DNA from: Ardenticatenaceae bacterium
Lineage (GTDB): Bacteria; Chloroflexota; Anaerolineae; Promineifilales; Promineifilaceae
Length of the DNA stretch: 64,000 nt
Assembly (NCBI GenBank): GCA_020634235.1
Contig: JACKCB010000003.1
Location: forward strand, 186,001 to 250,000
Reading direction: 5' to 3'
The notes below the pieces were generated by a model. That model made no database searches. It saw only the letters and a list, made by a program, of their open reading frames with translations, and was not told the DNA's origin. The position numbers were made by a program, and so were the translations under genes. Below are positions 1 through 11,028 of this stretch, piece after piece; the stretch's first letter is position 1; each line of letters opens with the position of its first letter.

Positions 1-1002
1 GGCAGCCTCTTCGTGCTGCTCCCCGGCCGGGATGCCGCCCAACAAGCCTACGCCCACGGGGAAGTCAGCAGCTACTACGTCATCCCGGCCGGTTACCTCG
101 ATGGTGACCAGGTAGAACATTACGCGGCCAGTCCCAGCTACCCCCGGCGCAGCGCCGAAGCTTCAATCCTCTACCGCTACCTGGTCGGCAGCTTCATTAG
201 CAGCCCGCGTATCGTCGATTGGGTCATAGACCCCGCCGAATTCGAGTTCGTCAACCTGGCCGCGGGGGAGGGGCTGGCCGGCAGCAGCGACGGCAGCGCC
301 CTCTTTAGCCAGCAGTTCCTGGTGGGCATTGGCGTGGCCATGCTCTTCTTCGCCGTAACCATGGGCTCGGCCGGCTACCTGCTGCAAACCTTGGGCAAAG
401 AGAAGCAGAACCGGGTGATGGAGATTCTGCTTTCCTCGGTGCCAGCACGCTCTATGCTCTTTGGCAAAATCATGGGCCTGGGGGCCGTTGGGCTGGTGCA
501 GTTAGTGGTGTGGAGCAGCGTCAGCTTGCTCGTCTTGGGGCCAGATGCCAGCCTTTTTGCCAACCTGCCGCTGCCCCAGCTCAGCCCGGCACGCTGGCTC
601 ATCGTGGCCCTCTTCTTCATTGCCGGCTACTTCGTCTATGCGTCGCTCTTTGCCGGCCTGGGCGCCATGGCCCCCAACCCCAAGGAAGGCTCGCAGTATA
701 CCTTCTTCATCACCTTGCCGGTATTCCTGCCTTTGTGGTTCAACAACCTCTTCTGGACTGAGCCGGACGGCCCGGCCGCCCTGGCCCTCAGCCTGTTCCC
801 GCTAACGGCTCCCCTGGCAATGCCCATGCGCCTGGTGGCTACAGACGTCCCGGCCGGGCAGTGGCTATCCGGGCTGCTCATCACCACCGCCTTTGGGGTC
901 GGCGTCACCCTCCTGGTGGCCCGCATCTTCCGCGGCCAGAACTTGCTGTCTGGACAAAGTCTGTCGCTGGGCCATATCTGGCGCACCCTCCGCGGGCGCT
1001 AG
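1..1002 (+). CDS. ABC-2 type transporter permease, C-terminal part (gene starts before the window)
   Basis: The frame is open from base 1, so the N-terminus is missing. About 333 residues are visible. They show part of an extracytoplasmic domain (the tyrosine- and serine-rich stretch to about residue 95), followed by about six hydrophobic segments. The first of these is followed by the charged cytoplasmic stretch GKEKQNRVMEILLSSV, typical of NatB-like ABC-2 permeases, in which helix pairs surround a short amphipathic element. The role would be export of an unknown substrate together with an ATPase encoded upstream. It is not part of the ABC operon at 47.5-51 kb, which has its own two permeases. 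The family is clear; the substrate is not. Confidence 0.85.
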   Translation, partial: GSLFVLLPGRDAAQQAYAHGEVSSYYVIPAGYLDGDQVEHYAASPSYPRRSAEASILYRYLVGSFISSPRIVDWVIDPAEFEFVNLAAGEGLAGSSDGSALFSQQFLVGIGVAMLFFAVTMGSAGYLLQTLGKEKQNRVMEILLSSVPARSMLFGKIMGLGAVGLVQLVVWSSVSLLVLGPDASLFANLPLPQLSPARWLIVALFFIAGYFVYASLFAGLGAMAPNPKEGSQYTFFITLPVFLPLWFNNLFWTEPDGPAALALSLFPLTAPLAMPMRLVATDVPAGQWLSGLLITTAFGVGVTLLVARIFRGQNLLSGQSLSLGHIWRTLRGR

Positions 1003-1006
1003 CCGT

Positions 1007-1035
1007 TTGACAGCCATACCGGGCCAGCGTATAAT
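1007..1035 (+). promoter_or_regulatory. Consensus sigma70-type promoter for tRNA-Gly
   Basis: TTGACA at 1007-1012 and TATAAT at 1030-1035 are separated by exactly 17 bases. Both hexamers match the consensus perfectly. Transcription should begin near 1042, about 16 bases before the mature tRNA. Confidence 0.9.
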
Positions 1036-1057
1036 TTCCACCGTCTACGCGAGAAAT

Positions 1058-1128
1058 GCGGGCATGGTGAAAAGGTATCATAGCTGCTTCCCAAGCAGTT
1101 GGTACGGGTTCGATTCCCGTTGCCCGCT
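1058..1128 (+). tRNA. tRNA-Gly (anticodon CCC)
   Basis: The acceptor stem GCGGGCA (1058-1064) pairs perfectly with TGCCCGC (1121-1127). The D-stem is GTGA/TCAT with GG in its loop. The anticodon stem GCTGC/GCAGT encloses loop TTCCCAA, giving anticodon CCC at 1090-1092. The T-stem ACGGG/CCCGT encloses TTCGATT. The discriminator base is T at 1128, and CCA is not encoded. Confidence 0.96.
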
Positions 1129-1142
1129 CTGCCGATTGTGAC

Positions 1143-1173
1143 AAAAAGAGACCCAAACCGGGTCTCTTTTTTT
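1143..1173. terminator. Bidirectional intrinsic terminator between tRNA-Gly and the RemA-like gene
   Basis: AGAGACCC (1147-1154) and GGGTCTCT (1160-1167) form an 8-bp stem with loop AAACC. It is followed by T7 on the plus strand and preceded by A5, which gives a T-run on the minus strand. It can end both the tRNA transcript and the convergent gene whose stop lies at 1175. Confidence 0.88.
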
Positions 1174-1174
1174 G

Positions 1175-1552
1175 TTAACCTGCTTCCTCTGTCTCGCGCA
1201 GCGTCTCCCGAATTCGCCGCTCCAACTGTGTCAGGTCCCAATGCCCCTGGTCACGGATAAAGGCCCGCAGCATCGGGTCAATTTCCTGCACCGTCTCCAG
1301 GATTTCCGCCAGCAGTTGGCGCTGCTCCTGGGCCCGGGTTACTTCATTGGGCATGCTCACCATGTCACGCAGTATCGCGCCCTCTGAGCGTGACCCGACC
1401 ACTGGCTCCGCGTAGCCCTGCACATACACCAGCGTGCGCCGGCCGGGGCCGCGCCCCGCCTCCTCCTCAATCGGCTGCAAGCCCACAATCACGTCTGAGC
1501 GAAAATACTTCCCGTACCCCAAAGCGACCATCAAATCTTTCTCAACGCGCAT
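1175..1552 (-). CDS. RemA/DUF370-like small regulator
   Basis: A 125-residue protein. Residues 5-65 resemble the RemA/DUF370 fold of extracellular-matrix regulators: hydrophobic LMVALGYGKYF, then SDVIVGLQPI, then a basic segment with GRRTLVYV, and a late AILRDMV. The remaining 60 residues form a charged helical tail not found in short RemA proteins. ATG at 1552 has GGTGAGG 8-9 bases upstream. RemA proteins of Bacillus bind DNA as ring oligomers. DNA binding here is inferred from the family only, and the assignment rests on pattern resemblance, so it is moderate. Confidence 0.55.
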   Translation of the reverse strand: MRVEKDLMVALGYGKYFRSDVIVGLQPIEEEAGRGPGRRTLVYVQGYAEPVVGSRSEGAILRDMVSMPNEVTRAQEQRQLLAEILETVQEIDPMLRAFIRDQGHWDLTQLERRIRETLRETEEAG

Positions 1553-1569
1553 CTCTTTTGCCTCACCCT

Positions 1570-1599
1570 TTCACAAAAACTGCCCGATAACGTTATACT
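1570..1599 (+). promoter_or_regulatory. Possible promoter for the alpha-mannosidase gene
   Basis: TTCACA (1570-1575) and TATACT (1594-1599) lie 18 bases apart in the 192-bp divergent spacer. The -10 region overlaps the palindrome TAACGTTA, so the opposite strand may also carry a -10 for the RemA-like gene. The leader to the mannosidase start would be about 140 bases. Confidence 0.45.
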
Positions 1600-1744
1600 C
1601 CTGGCACTATCTCTTTACCTTCAACATCAGTATAGGCCATCTCCAGGTCACAATCAATGCGTCTGCTGGTTGGGCCAGCCTGGCCACCCTACAAACATAC
1701 CCGGCCGGGTCGGCCGGGTCCATGCCTGCTCGCACGAGGGAACA

Positions 1745-4894
<3,150 letters not shown>

Positions 4895-4935
4895 ACGCTG
4901 GCGGCTGTCCCCGGCCTAATCTGGAACAGCCTGGC

Positions 4936-6108
4936 TCACCCCTTGTCTCGCTCCTGGACCTCCGTGCTGGCCACGTAGCGCATGGCCGTCTGGGCGCTGG
5001 TCCAGCCGAACCAGGCCAGTAGTTCATCTACGCCATAGCCCAGGCGGGCCATTTGCGTAGCGCAGTAATGGCGGCAGTCGTGAGCCGACAGCTTTTCCAG
5101 CCCCAACTGCTTGCCCAGCCAGGCCACCCGCTCGCTAATGCGAATGCGCGACAACCCCTCCGGCCGCAGTTGGCCGCCCCGGCCATCCTTTAGCAGCCGG
5201 GTAGTGCCCAGAATGAGCGGCCCGTTGGGGCGCAGGGAGGGGGGGTAGAGGTGGCTGATGAAGAGCGTGGCCACGGCCAGTGTGTCCGGCGTCAGGGCGT
5301 GGGTGGTCCATTCATGTTCTGTGCCCTTCACCTTGGGCCGGTAGAAACGCAGCCGGCCGGAGGCCAGGTCCACGTCGCTCGCTTTTAGCAGGGCGGCTTC
5401 GCTGGCCCGCAGCCCATGGTCCAGCAGCAGGCACATCAACAGCGCATCCCGGTAGCCCTGGGGCGACTCGCTGCGTACCTGTTTCAGGGCGGCGGCGGTG
5501 GCTTCGTCTAGCAGTGTGGGGCGCGCCTTTTTGGTCGATTGCCGCTCCACGACCACCCGCCGCCGCCGCCCGGCCGGCTTGTAGGCGTAGGCCACGCTGT
5601 CGATGCGCGTTTGCGCCCGCTGCTCGTCCACGTTTAGGCCGCCCTGGCGCGAGAAGCCCTTCACTGACTGGATGAGCAGCCCTTCTTGCCGTTCGATGGT
5701 GCCAGCTTTGACGGCCAACTGGGCGTAAGTGCGCACGGTGGAGAGCCGGGCATTGACCGAGGCGATGGCGTAGCCTTCGCGCAGCAGCCAGTGCACGTAC
5801 CCCTCGACGATGCCCCAACTGACGCCGCGCCAGGCGGCCGGGTTGGTTTGGAAGTCGGCGCCGCTCTCCAACGGGATGCCCAGGTCCAGCAGGTATTCGG
5901 CAAACAGCTCCAGGTCCCGCGCGTGCCGTTTGACGGTGTTGGGTGCCTTCTCGCTGAGGTAGCGCTGGAAGAGGGTGCGCCCGGCCATTTCATTGGCGAG
6001 TTGGCCGGCGGTTTCCAGGGGGGTTACCCGGCCGGGTGGCAGCGCCCGGCCGGGATTATTGAGCGGGACAAGGGCATCCTTGGGGGTCTGGTTATCATCC
6101 GTCGCCAT
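4936..6108 (-). CDS. Tyrosine recombinase / phage-type integrase
   Basis: A 390-residue protein with an N-terminal SAM-like core-binding domain (about residues 30-150) and a catalytic domain from about 185. Visible active-site elements are Arg in HGLRASEAAL, the HxxR box in SAHDCRHYCA, and the nucleophile Tyr in TAMRYVAS near the C-terminus, so it looks intact. ATG at 6108 is chosen because AGGAGA lies 9 bases upstream; an earlier ATG at 6141 lacks this. Its base composition matches the surroundings. No other phage or transposon gene, tRNA end or direct repeat is beside it, so it may be a stand-alone recombinase with an unknown target. Confidence 0.88.
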   Translation of the reverse strand: MATDDNQTPKDALVPLNNPGRALPPGRVTPLETAGQLANEMAGRTLFQRYLSEKAPNTVKRHARDLELFAEYLLDLGIPLESGADFQTNPAAWRGVSWGIVEGYVHWLLREGYAIASVNARLSTVRTYAQLAVKAGTIERQEGLLIQSVKGFSRQGGLNVDEQRAQTRIDSVAYAYKPAGRRRRVVVERQSTKKARPTLLDEATAAALKQVRSESPQGYRDALLMCLLLDHGLRASEAALLKASDVDLASGRLRFYRPKVKGTEHEWTTHALTPDTLAVATLFISHLYPPSLRPNGPLILGTTRLLKDGRGGQLRPEGLSRIRISERVAWLGKQLGLEKLSAHDCRHYCATQMARLGYGVDELLAWFGWTSAQTAMRYVASTEVQERDKG

Positions 6109-6130
6109 GTGCGTCACTCTCCTGAGCAGC

Positions 6131-6156
6131 CAACACGGCAATTATAGCTCGTGTTG
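6131..6156 (-). promoter_or_regulatory. Inverted repeat spanning the probable -10 box of the integrase gene
   Basis: CAACACG (6131-6137) and CGTGTTG (6150-6156) form a perfect 7-bp inverted repeat. Between them, the minus strand reads TATAAT (6141-6146), a good -10 box about 33 bases upstream of the integrase start. The arrangement suits a repressor operator, possibly for autoregulation. No convincing -35 box was seen. Confidence 0.5.
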
Positions 6157-6206
6157 CACATACTTCCAGGTGGTGGGCCGGAGGTGCGGCGGACCGTTGA
6201 CCAATC

Positions 6207-7991
6207 CTATTCTCTTACCAGCTCAAGGTCGCCCAGGAACAGCGCGCCGCTGTCCGTCTGATCGAACAGCAGGGTAATCTGGCTGATCTGGCTCAAATCC
6301 ACCCCTGAGAAGTCGCTTAGCAGCAGCCGGATGGTGGTCATGGGCACCCGGCCGGAGAACAGCCCGTCTTCAAAGACATCGTCCTCTGTTACAATGCCAA
6401 CCGGGAAGGTCAGGGCCGGTTCACCCGGCCGGGTCCGGACGGTGGCTGAAGCGCCACTGCGGTCAGTTAGCCGCACAGAGAAAGCTTGCGGCGTGCCGGC
6501 CGCGTTCAGTTCCGACATCGGGTCAACTGCCGCCCGCAGGCTGAAGGTGGTGTAGTCGCTGAGATCCCCGGCCCCTTCTGGCAGGGCCAGGCTTAATATT
6601 GCCCCAGACCGCTCCCAGGAGGTGACCACCATCGCCGGATTACCTGGTATGGTCACGTTCGCCCGCTTGCACGGCTCGCTGCCTGGCCTTACCGACGGCG
6701 TGAAGTAGCCGGCCTCGCAGTAAAACAGGTTAACGCCGTCAGCCACAACCTCGCCACCGGCCAGATTGGTGGTCAGTTCTTCAGCCCCGGCCGGGATTAG
6801 CAGCGGCCGGCGGTCTGCCGCTGGGGCCAGGGTCATCACCCGCGCCGGCAGCCCGAAGAGCGAATCGGGCGCCAGCGCTGCCGGGTCCATGCCCAGGGCA
6901 GCCAGCGCTCCGTCCACGGCTTGCGGATCATCACTGAAAATCGTCGTCAGGAAAGTAGTCGCAAAGTCTACCAGAAATTGGCGCTGTGTCTCTGGGGTTA
7001 GCAGCGTTTCGCAGTCCGCACGGTTGACAATGGCGAAAATGTCAGAACCCAACGTGCTGTTGAAGTAGTTGTGATTGGCCTGTTCTAGCCAGACCGATAA
7101 GGCCCACGCCTCTTGGGTAGGGTCCAGCCGCGCCCCCTCATAGAAAAGCTGCCCGTCCTGGAGCATGACGTCTCCATCGCAGGCAGGCAGTATCACCGCC
7201 TGCGGCACGCTGGAGGCGGCCGGTACGGTGAAGATGGGCGCCGGGGCCAGCAGCAGCAGCCCTTTAACCGGCCCATAGCCAAACTTCTCGGCGGCGTCAG
7301 GTGCCGCCAGGCCCCGGGTGTTGGCCAGCCAGGAGGCTGCCTCACCACCGCGTGAGTGGCCAAATATGGCCATGCGGCTCAGGTCGGCCCGGCCTGCCAG
7401 GGCCACGCCGAAGCCGTTCGGGCCACCGGCCACTGCCTCGGCCAGCGCGTCTAGTTGTAGTTCTACAATTTGCAGCAGCCGCTCGCCGGGCTGCGGTTCG
7501 CCGAAGCCAAAGGTGTTTTCAGCGTTGAGGTTGGGGGCCAGGGTCACGTAGCCCTGAGCCGCCAGGGCCTCGGCCAGGTAGGCAAAGCCGCGGTAGTTGG
7601 GCTGCTCCACCTCGGGATCGCATGGCCAGCGATCGACCTCAGTCTCGTCTACGGGGCAGCCGGGATGGGTGCCGTGGAAGATGACGACAACCGGGTAGGG
7701 GCCGCCATCCCCGGCCGGGACGGCAATGATACCGTTCAAACGCACCGGCATATTCCGGAAGCGGCTGTCTTCCGAAAATTGGGATTGCACGATGGTTGTT
7801 TCGCCCAGGTTGTACTCTACCGCGGTAGGCAAATCGCTAACGGGTTCGTCAGCCTCAGGAATCGTCGTGGGCGCTTCCGTGGGCAGTGCGGGCGTTTTGT
7901 CTTCTTCACTCACTGTTGCCGATTGCCCACAGGCTGCCAGGACAAACAGCAGGGCCAATAAAAACAGGGGTCTTTGCAAACGCTTTTTCAA
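6207..7991 (-). CDS. Lipoprotein with alpha/beta-hydrolase domain
   Basis: A 594-residue exported lipoprotein. With the TTG start at 7991 the protein begins MKKRLQRPLFLLALLFVLAA and then Cys, a textbook lipobox. AGGAG lies 7 bases before that TTG. An upstream ATG at 8057 would add 22 polar residues and bury the signal. The hydrolase core has the VVVIFHGTHPG oxyanion region and the nucleophile elbow FGHSRGG with Ser near residue 213, as in dienelactone-hydrolase/PAF-acetylhydrolase-like enzymes. The last 150 residues look like a beta-sandwich ending in FLGDLELVRE. The substrate is unknown. The gene is likely monocistronic. Confidence 0.82.
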   Translation of the reverse strand: MKKRLQRPLFLLALLFVLAACGQSATVSEEDKTPALPTEAPTTIPEADEPVSDLPTAVEYNLGETTIVQSQFSEDSRFRNMPVRLNGIIAVPAGDGGPYPVVVIFHGTHPGCPVDETEVDRWPCDPEVEQPNYRGFAYLAEALAAQGYVTLAPNLNAENTFGFGEPQPGERLLQIVELQLDALAEAVAGGPNGFGVALAGRADLSRMAIFGHSRGGEAASWLANTRGLAAPDAAEKFGYGPVKGLLLLAPAPIFTVPAASSVPQAVILPACDGDVMLQDGQLFYEGARLDPTQEAWALSVWLEQANHNYFNSTLGSDIFAIVNRADCETLLTPETQRQFLVDFATTFLTTIFSDDPQAVDGALAALGMDPAALAPDSLFGLPARVMTLAPAADRRPLLIPAGAEELTTNLAGGEVVADGVNLFYCEAGYFTPSVRPGSEPCKRANVTIPGNPAMVVTSWERSGAILSLALPEGAGDLSDYTTFSLRAAVDPMSELNAAGTPQAFSVRLTDRSGASATVRTRPGEPALTFPVGIVTEDDVFEDGLFSGRVPMTTIRLLLSDFSGVDLSQISQITLLFDQTDSGALFLGDLELVRE

Positions 7992-8088
7992 TCTTTTTCT
8001 CCTTGGTGCAAGCTTGTTGATTTGGTGAACATCACCCAGATTTCTATCCGCTGACACTCATAGGCGGTGTAACGTTGAACTGCCACGA

Positions 8089-8154
8089 GGGCTGAGCTGG
8101 TCGAAGCCCGTCCCGCCGACCGTTACGCGGGCTGAGCTTGTCGAAGCCCGTCCC
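8089..8154. repeat. Two copies of a dispersed intergenic repeat
   Basis: The element GGGCTGAGCTNGTCGAAGCC followed by CGTCCC occurs at 8089-8115 and again at 8129-8154. Its ends GGGCT/AGCCC are complementary. A third copy of the core lies at 14867-14887, and shortened CTGAGCCTG/CAGGCTCAG arms recur at 47476-47509. All copies are in spacers. The rest of the 8.0-8.2 kb spacer shows nothing else. Confidence 0.8.
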
Positions 8155-8221
8155 CGCCTTCCGCAGGCTCAGGTCGCACCTGTATAGCCGCCAAATGCTC
8201 GTGAATAGCTAAGATAGGCAC

Positions 8222-8965
8222 CTAACCCCCCAGCAGCATCGCCACCACAACCATGGACAGGCAGACAGACGCCAGGAGCAAGCCTATCTTCCAGGGATTG
8301 GTGTCAGTATGAATCCCCCAGCCATAACCCGTAGCAAAAACAACAAAGATCGAAATGACGTTAGAGATGCTGATAGCCAGCGCCGTGTTGTTGGGCAGCA
8401 GCAGCAGCGGCAGCAGGGAAGGCAATACGGCCACGACGGATAGCAATACGGCGGCCACCGCACCTACCACATCCTCCCGCTGCAAACCCGCTGCCTGAGG
8501 TTCCGCCTGGCTCAAGTGACCGAGAACATCGTGATAAAGTGCCTGGCGCTGCGCGTCGGTCGTGATCGGCTCCAGGATGAAGTCTAGCTCGTCGGCAATC
8601 GCGGCGATGGCCGTTTCTTCACTATCGCTCGTGTGCACATACTGGAGCAAACGATAGCGTTCACCCCGCGCAAAAACCTCGCCCAAAACATAGATAACGC
8701 CGTCAATGATCCCCCAGGCCGCGACGGCGCCCAAAATGGCGGCAAACAACTCTTGCCCGTAGCCACTTGCGAAAGATGAGTCGATAATGCCGCGATAGAT
8801 GAAAACGGAATAGGACAGTGTGAAGAGCAGCGCAAAGAGTATGCTGAAGAAAATGGTGAAAAGGGCATCGATGGGGTCAAGGAACTCCCCCAGGACGTTG
8901 GTCAAGATGCTTTCTTTGGGTGGTGCACTCGGTCTGCGGCGATGAAGAAGTCTTCTTGTAGACAA
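8222..8965 (-). CDS. Multi-pass membrane protein, possibly VIT/CCC1-like
   Basis: A 247-residue protein with two hydrophobic segments (about 33-55 and 70-95), a charged helical cytoplasmic region (about 100-165), then three further hydrophobic segments to the C-terminus. This two-plus-three layout with an acidic insert resembles VIT1/CCC1 iron or manganese transporters, but I see no diagnostic metal-binding motif, so the link is tentative. The start is uncertain. TTG at 8965 has only a weak GAGA-type site upstream, and a second in-frame TTG lies 20 codons later. It probably stands alone. Confidence 0.6.
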   Translation of the reverse strand: MSTRRLLHRRRPSAPPKESILTNVLGEFLDPIDALFTIFFSILFALLFTLSYSVFIYRGIIDSSFASGYGQELFAAILGAVAAWGIIDGVIYVLGEVFARGERYRLLQYVHTSDSEETAIAAIADELDFILEPITTDAQRQALYHDVLGHLSQAEPQAAGLQREDVVGAVAAVLLSVVAVLPSLLPLLLLPNNTALAISISNVISIFVVFATGYGWGIHTDTNPWKIGLLLASVCLSMVVVAMLLGG

Positions 8966-9075
8966 GGCCGGTATCTCTCATTGATAGACTGGAAAACAAA
9001 AAGAACTGCATGGGCCAGGGCCAACGGCCCAGGTTGCCCTCATTATAGCTCAAAGCGGGTAAAGGGACTTATGCT

Positions 9076-10680
9076 CTACGGCTGCGGCGGTGGGCCAGCC
9101 CCGGCCGGGATGGGCACGCCATCCGGAACGCTGCGCAAGTCAGCACAAGGGACAAAATACACGTCACGCCACAGATAGCCGCGGTCATTGAATGTCTGAA
9201 TGGTGTCTATCCACCGTTTCTGCCCGTCCTCTATGAGATAGATGTGCGGACTGCCGGTGCATTTGAGCAGGATGGGATCGGGTTTGTCGAAGATGATCTC
9301 TTGCACAGACACCGGTAAGCTGTTCAACACCTTCTGATTTGCGCCAAAGAGCCAGGGTAGGGCCAGGATCACCACCACCGTCCAGGCGGCATAGGCGACG
9401 GTGCCCACACTGTAGGCGCGATAGAGTCCAGCCAGCCAGCGCCCCTCTCTAACCCGCAGTTGAAAAAGCAGCAGCAAAACAAGCAGGCCAATGTTAATCA
9501 GGTTCCAGCCGATGAAGGTGAGCCGGTTGGGCGTGAGCCGATCAAGCGCAGTGCGGTAGAGGATGGCCGCCAGGGCATAAAGGCTGACGAGCAAGGCCAG
9601 CGCAGTCACGGCCACGATGCCCAGCCGCAGCCAGTGGGCCAGGCGCGGCGCGATGCCGCTCAGGCTCACCGGAGTCGCGCCCACCAGAAGCGCCACAACG
9701 GCAAAGAGCATGACGTTATAAACAATGAGTACATCGCGATTGTCGAAGGGAGCCCGGAAATTGAAGGGGATGAAGGCCAGATAAACCAGCAGTACCAGCA
9801 ACGTGAGCGGCAGCATGAGGCGCATGAGCAGGGCGACCAGTTTGCTCAACCCTTCGTTAAACGCCTGCCCGGCCGGGGGCACGCCAGGGTTATACATCAC
9901 CGCCACAGCCAACACGGCCACCAGGCCCACGCCCCCAGCGACAAAAAGGCGGATCACCATATCCGGGAAGTCGACATTGAGCGCCGCAAACAAGGCGGCG
10001 GTGATCCCGGTGAAAACGACTCCGGCCAGGAGGAATAACCCGCCAAAAATAAACGCTTCCAGGGACTTAATCAGGAAAGCGAAGCGATTGACCGGATCGC
10101 GGTGGTCGGCGACCAGGAACGCCCCCACACCCGCCCAGGCCAGGAGGGGCAAATGGATCGCCATCAGGTTGAGATACTGCTCCTGGTACGGCCGTATCCC
10201 TGCCTGAGGGTAGGTCAGCAGCACGTAGGCGGCTGCCCCCAGCCCCATGGCCCCGATGAGCGTGCTCAGGCGCCAGCTTTTGCGGCCCACAACCGTCAGG
10301 TAAACCAGCACAAAAACCGCGCAGAGGGGCGCCGCCAACACCACAAGGCCGGGTATGAACTCCCGGCCGGTGCCCGGCACAAGACCCGCTATGCTGATCA
10401 TGAAGCGCTCATCAGAGAGCCACCAGAACAGCAGGCCATTGATGATGGCCAGGGGAATGGCCCAGGCCCAGGCCACCACGTACCCTTTCGCCTGCGTGGC
10501 CGTCTGTCTAAGGCGGTAGAACCAGGCGGCGTAGAGCAGGTTGTCAGGCGCAGCGCCATAGCTGGCGTCGATGGCCTCCTGGAAAGCCGGCGCTTCGCCG
10601 GCTTGCACTGCCGCCTGGTAAACCTGCTCCAGTTGTGCTGCATCGGCAGCTAACGCGCTGACTGTGTCATCATAGGACAT
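9076..10680 (-). CDS. Polytopic membrane protein (DUF4153-like) with a C-terminal extracytoplasmic domain
   Basis: A 534-residue protein. ATG at 10680 is fixed by GGAGG 9 bases upstream; the open frame extends further but lacks support. A helical N-terminal cytoplasmic segment of about 75 residues is followed by roughly a dozen hydrophobic helices, resembling DUF4153/DUF4173 proteins. The last 60 residues are soluble and carry the pattern YLIEDGQKRWI, then a hydrophobic and WRDVYFV core, then DLRSVPDGVP. This pattern recurs in exported repeat proteins of Chloroflexota and Actinobacteria. The function is unknown. A sensing or cell-envelope role is only an inference. Confidence 0.7.
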   Translation of the reverse strand: MSYDDTVSALAADAAQLEQVYQAAVQAGEAPAFQEAIDASYGAAPDNLLYAAWFYRLRQTATQAKGYVVAWAWAIPLAIINGLLFWWLSDERFMISIAGLVPGTGREFIPGLVVLAAPLCAVFVLVYLTVVGRKSWRLSTLIGAMGLGAAAYVLLTYPQAGIRPYQEQYLNLMAIHLPLLAWAGVGAFLVADHRDPVNRFAFLIKSLEAFIFGGLFLLAGVVFTGITAALFAALNVDFPDMVIRLFVAGGVGLVAVLAVAVMYNPGVPPAGQAFNEGLSKLVALLMRLMLPLTLLVLLVYLAFIPFNFRAPFDNRDVLIVYNVMLFAVVALLVGATPVSLSGIAPRLAHWLRLGIVAVTALALLVSLYALAAILYRTALDRLTPNRLTFIGWNLINIGLLVLLLLFQLRVREGRWLAGLYRAYSVGTVAYAAWTVVVILALPWLFGANQKVLNSLPVSVQEIIFDKPDPILLKCTGSPHIYLIEDGQKRWIDTIQTFNDRGYLWRDVYFVPCADLRSVPDGVPIPAGAGPPPQP

Positions 10681-10810
10681 AAGCGTTTGCCTCCATAGAG
10701 ACCAGGGATACGTAACGAGCCTCTCTTGCTGACAGCATAGATCAAGCTGCCGGCCCTGTCCAGTGGCAAACATCGCCCCCAATGCCCTGGCTCGCCCAAA
10801 AAGGCGTTTC

Positions 10811-10833
10811 GTACATACCTCCAAAATATGTAC
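10811..10833. promoter_or_regulatory. Inverted repeat in the spacer before the CHAT gene
   Basis: GTACATA (10811-10817) and TATGTAC (10827-10833) are perfect 7-bp arms around a 9-base spacer. They lie in the 348-bp divergent spacer 10681-11028. An operator is possible; no bound factor can be named. Confidence 0.45.
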
Positions 10834-10891
10834 GCCCATATTCAATACGCTACGGGCGGCCCTTGTGGTCGCCCCGCGGCCTGTGCCGTGC

Positions 10892-10935
10892 CTTCTTCGA
10901 GTCTTCTTCGAGTCTTCTTCGAGTCTTCTTCGAGC
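10892..10935. repeat. Four tandem 11-bp direct repeats upstream of the CHAT promoter
   Basis: CTTCTTCGAGT occurs four times without spacing: 10892-10902, 10903-10913, 10914-10924 and 10925-10935 (the last ends in C). The array ends 18 bases before the -35 box at 10954. An 11-bp period is close to one DNA helical turn, so bound proteins would sit on one face. Confidence 0.9.
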
Positions 10936-10953
10936 CGCTGCCGCGCGGGCTCC

Positions 10954-10982
10954 TTGCCGAACGACTGCCCCTGCATTATACT
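10954..10982 (+). promoter_or_regulatory. Promoter of the CHAT-STAND operon
   Basis: TTGCCG (10954-10959) and TATACT (10977-10982) are separated by 17 bases. The predicted start near 10989 gives a 40-base leader ending in the GGAGAGG ribosome site before ATG 11029. Confidence 0.75.
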
Positions 10983-11028
10983 GCCCACAGGCCGGTTCAC
11001 CGGCAACCGGCCGGCGGAGAGGCGCTAT

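Noticed and set aside
4936..6108. The integrase gene as evidence of a prophage or genomic island.
   Set aside because: Neighbours are ordinary metabolic or hypothetical genes, composition is uniform, and no structural phage genes, tRNA target or direct repeats were seen.
10892..10935. The tandem 11-bp repeats as a small CRISPR array.
   Set aside because: The repeats are directly adjacent without spacers and far too short. No cas gene is present.
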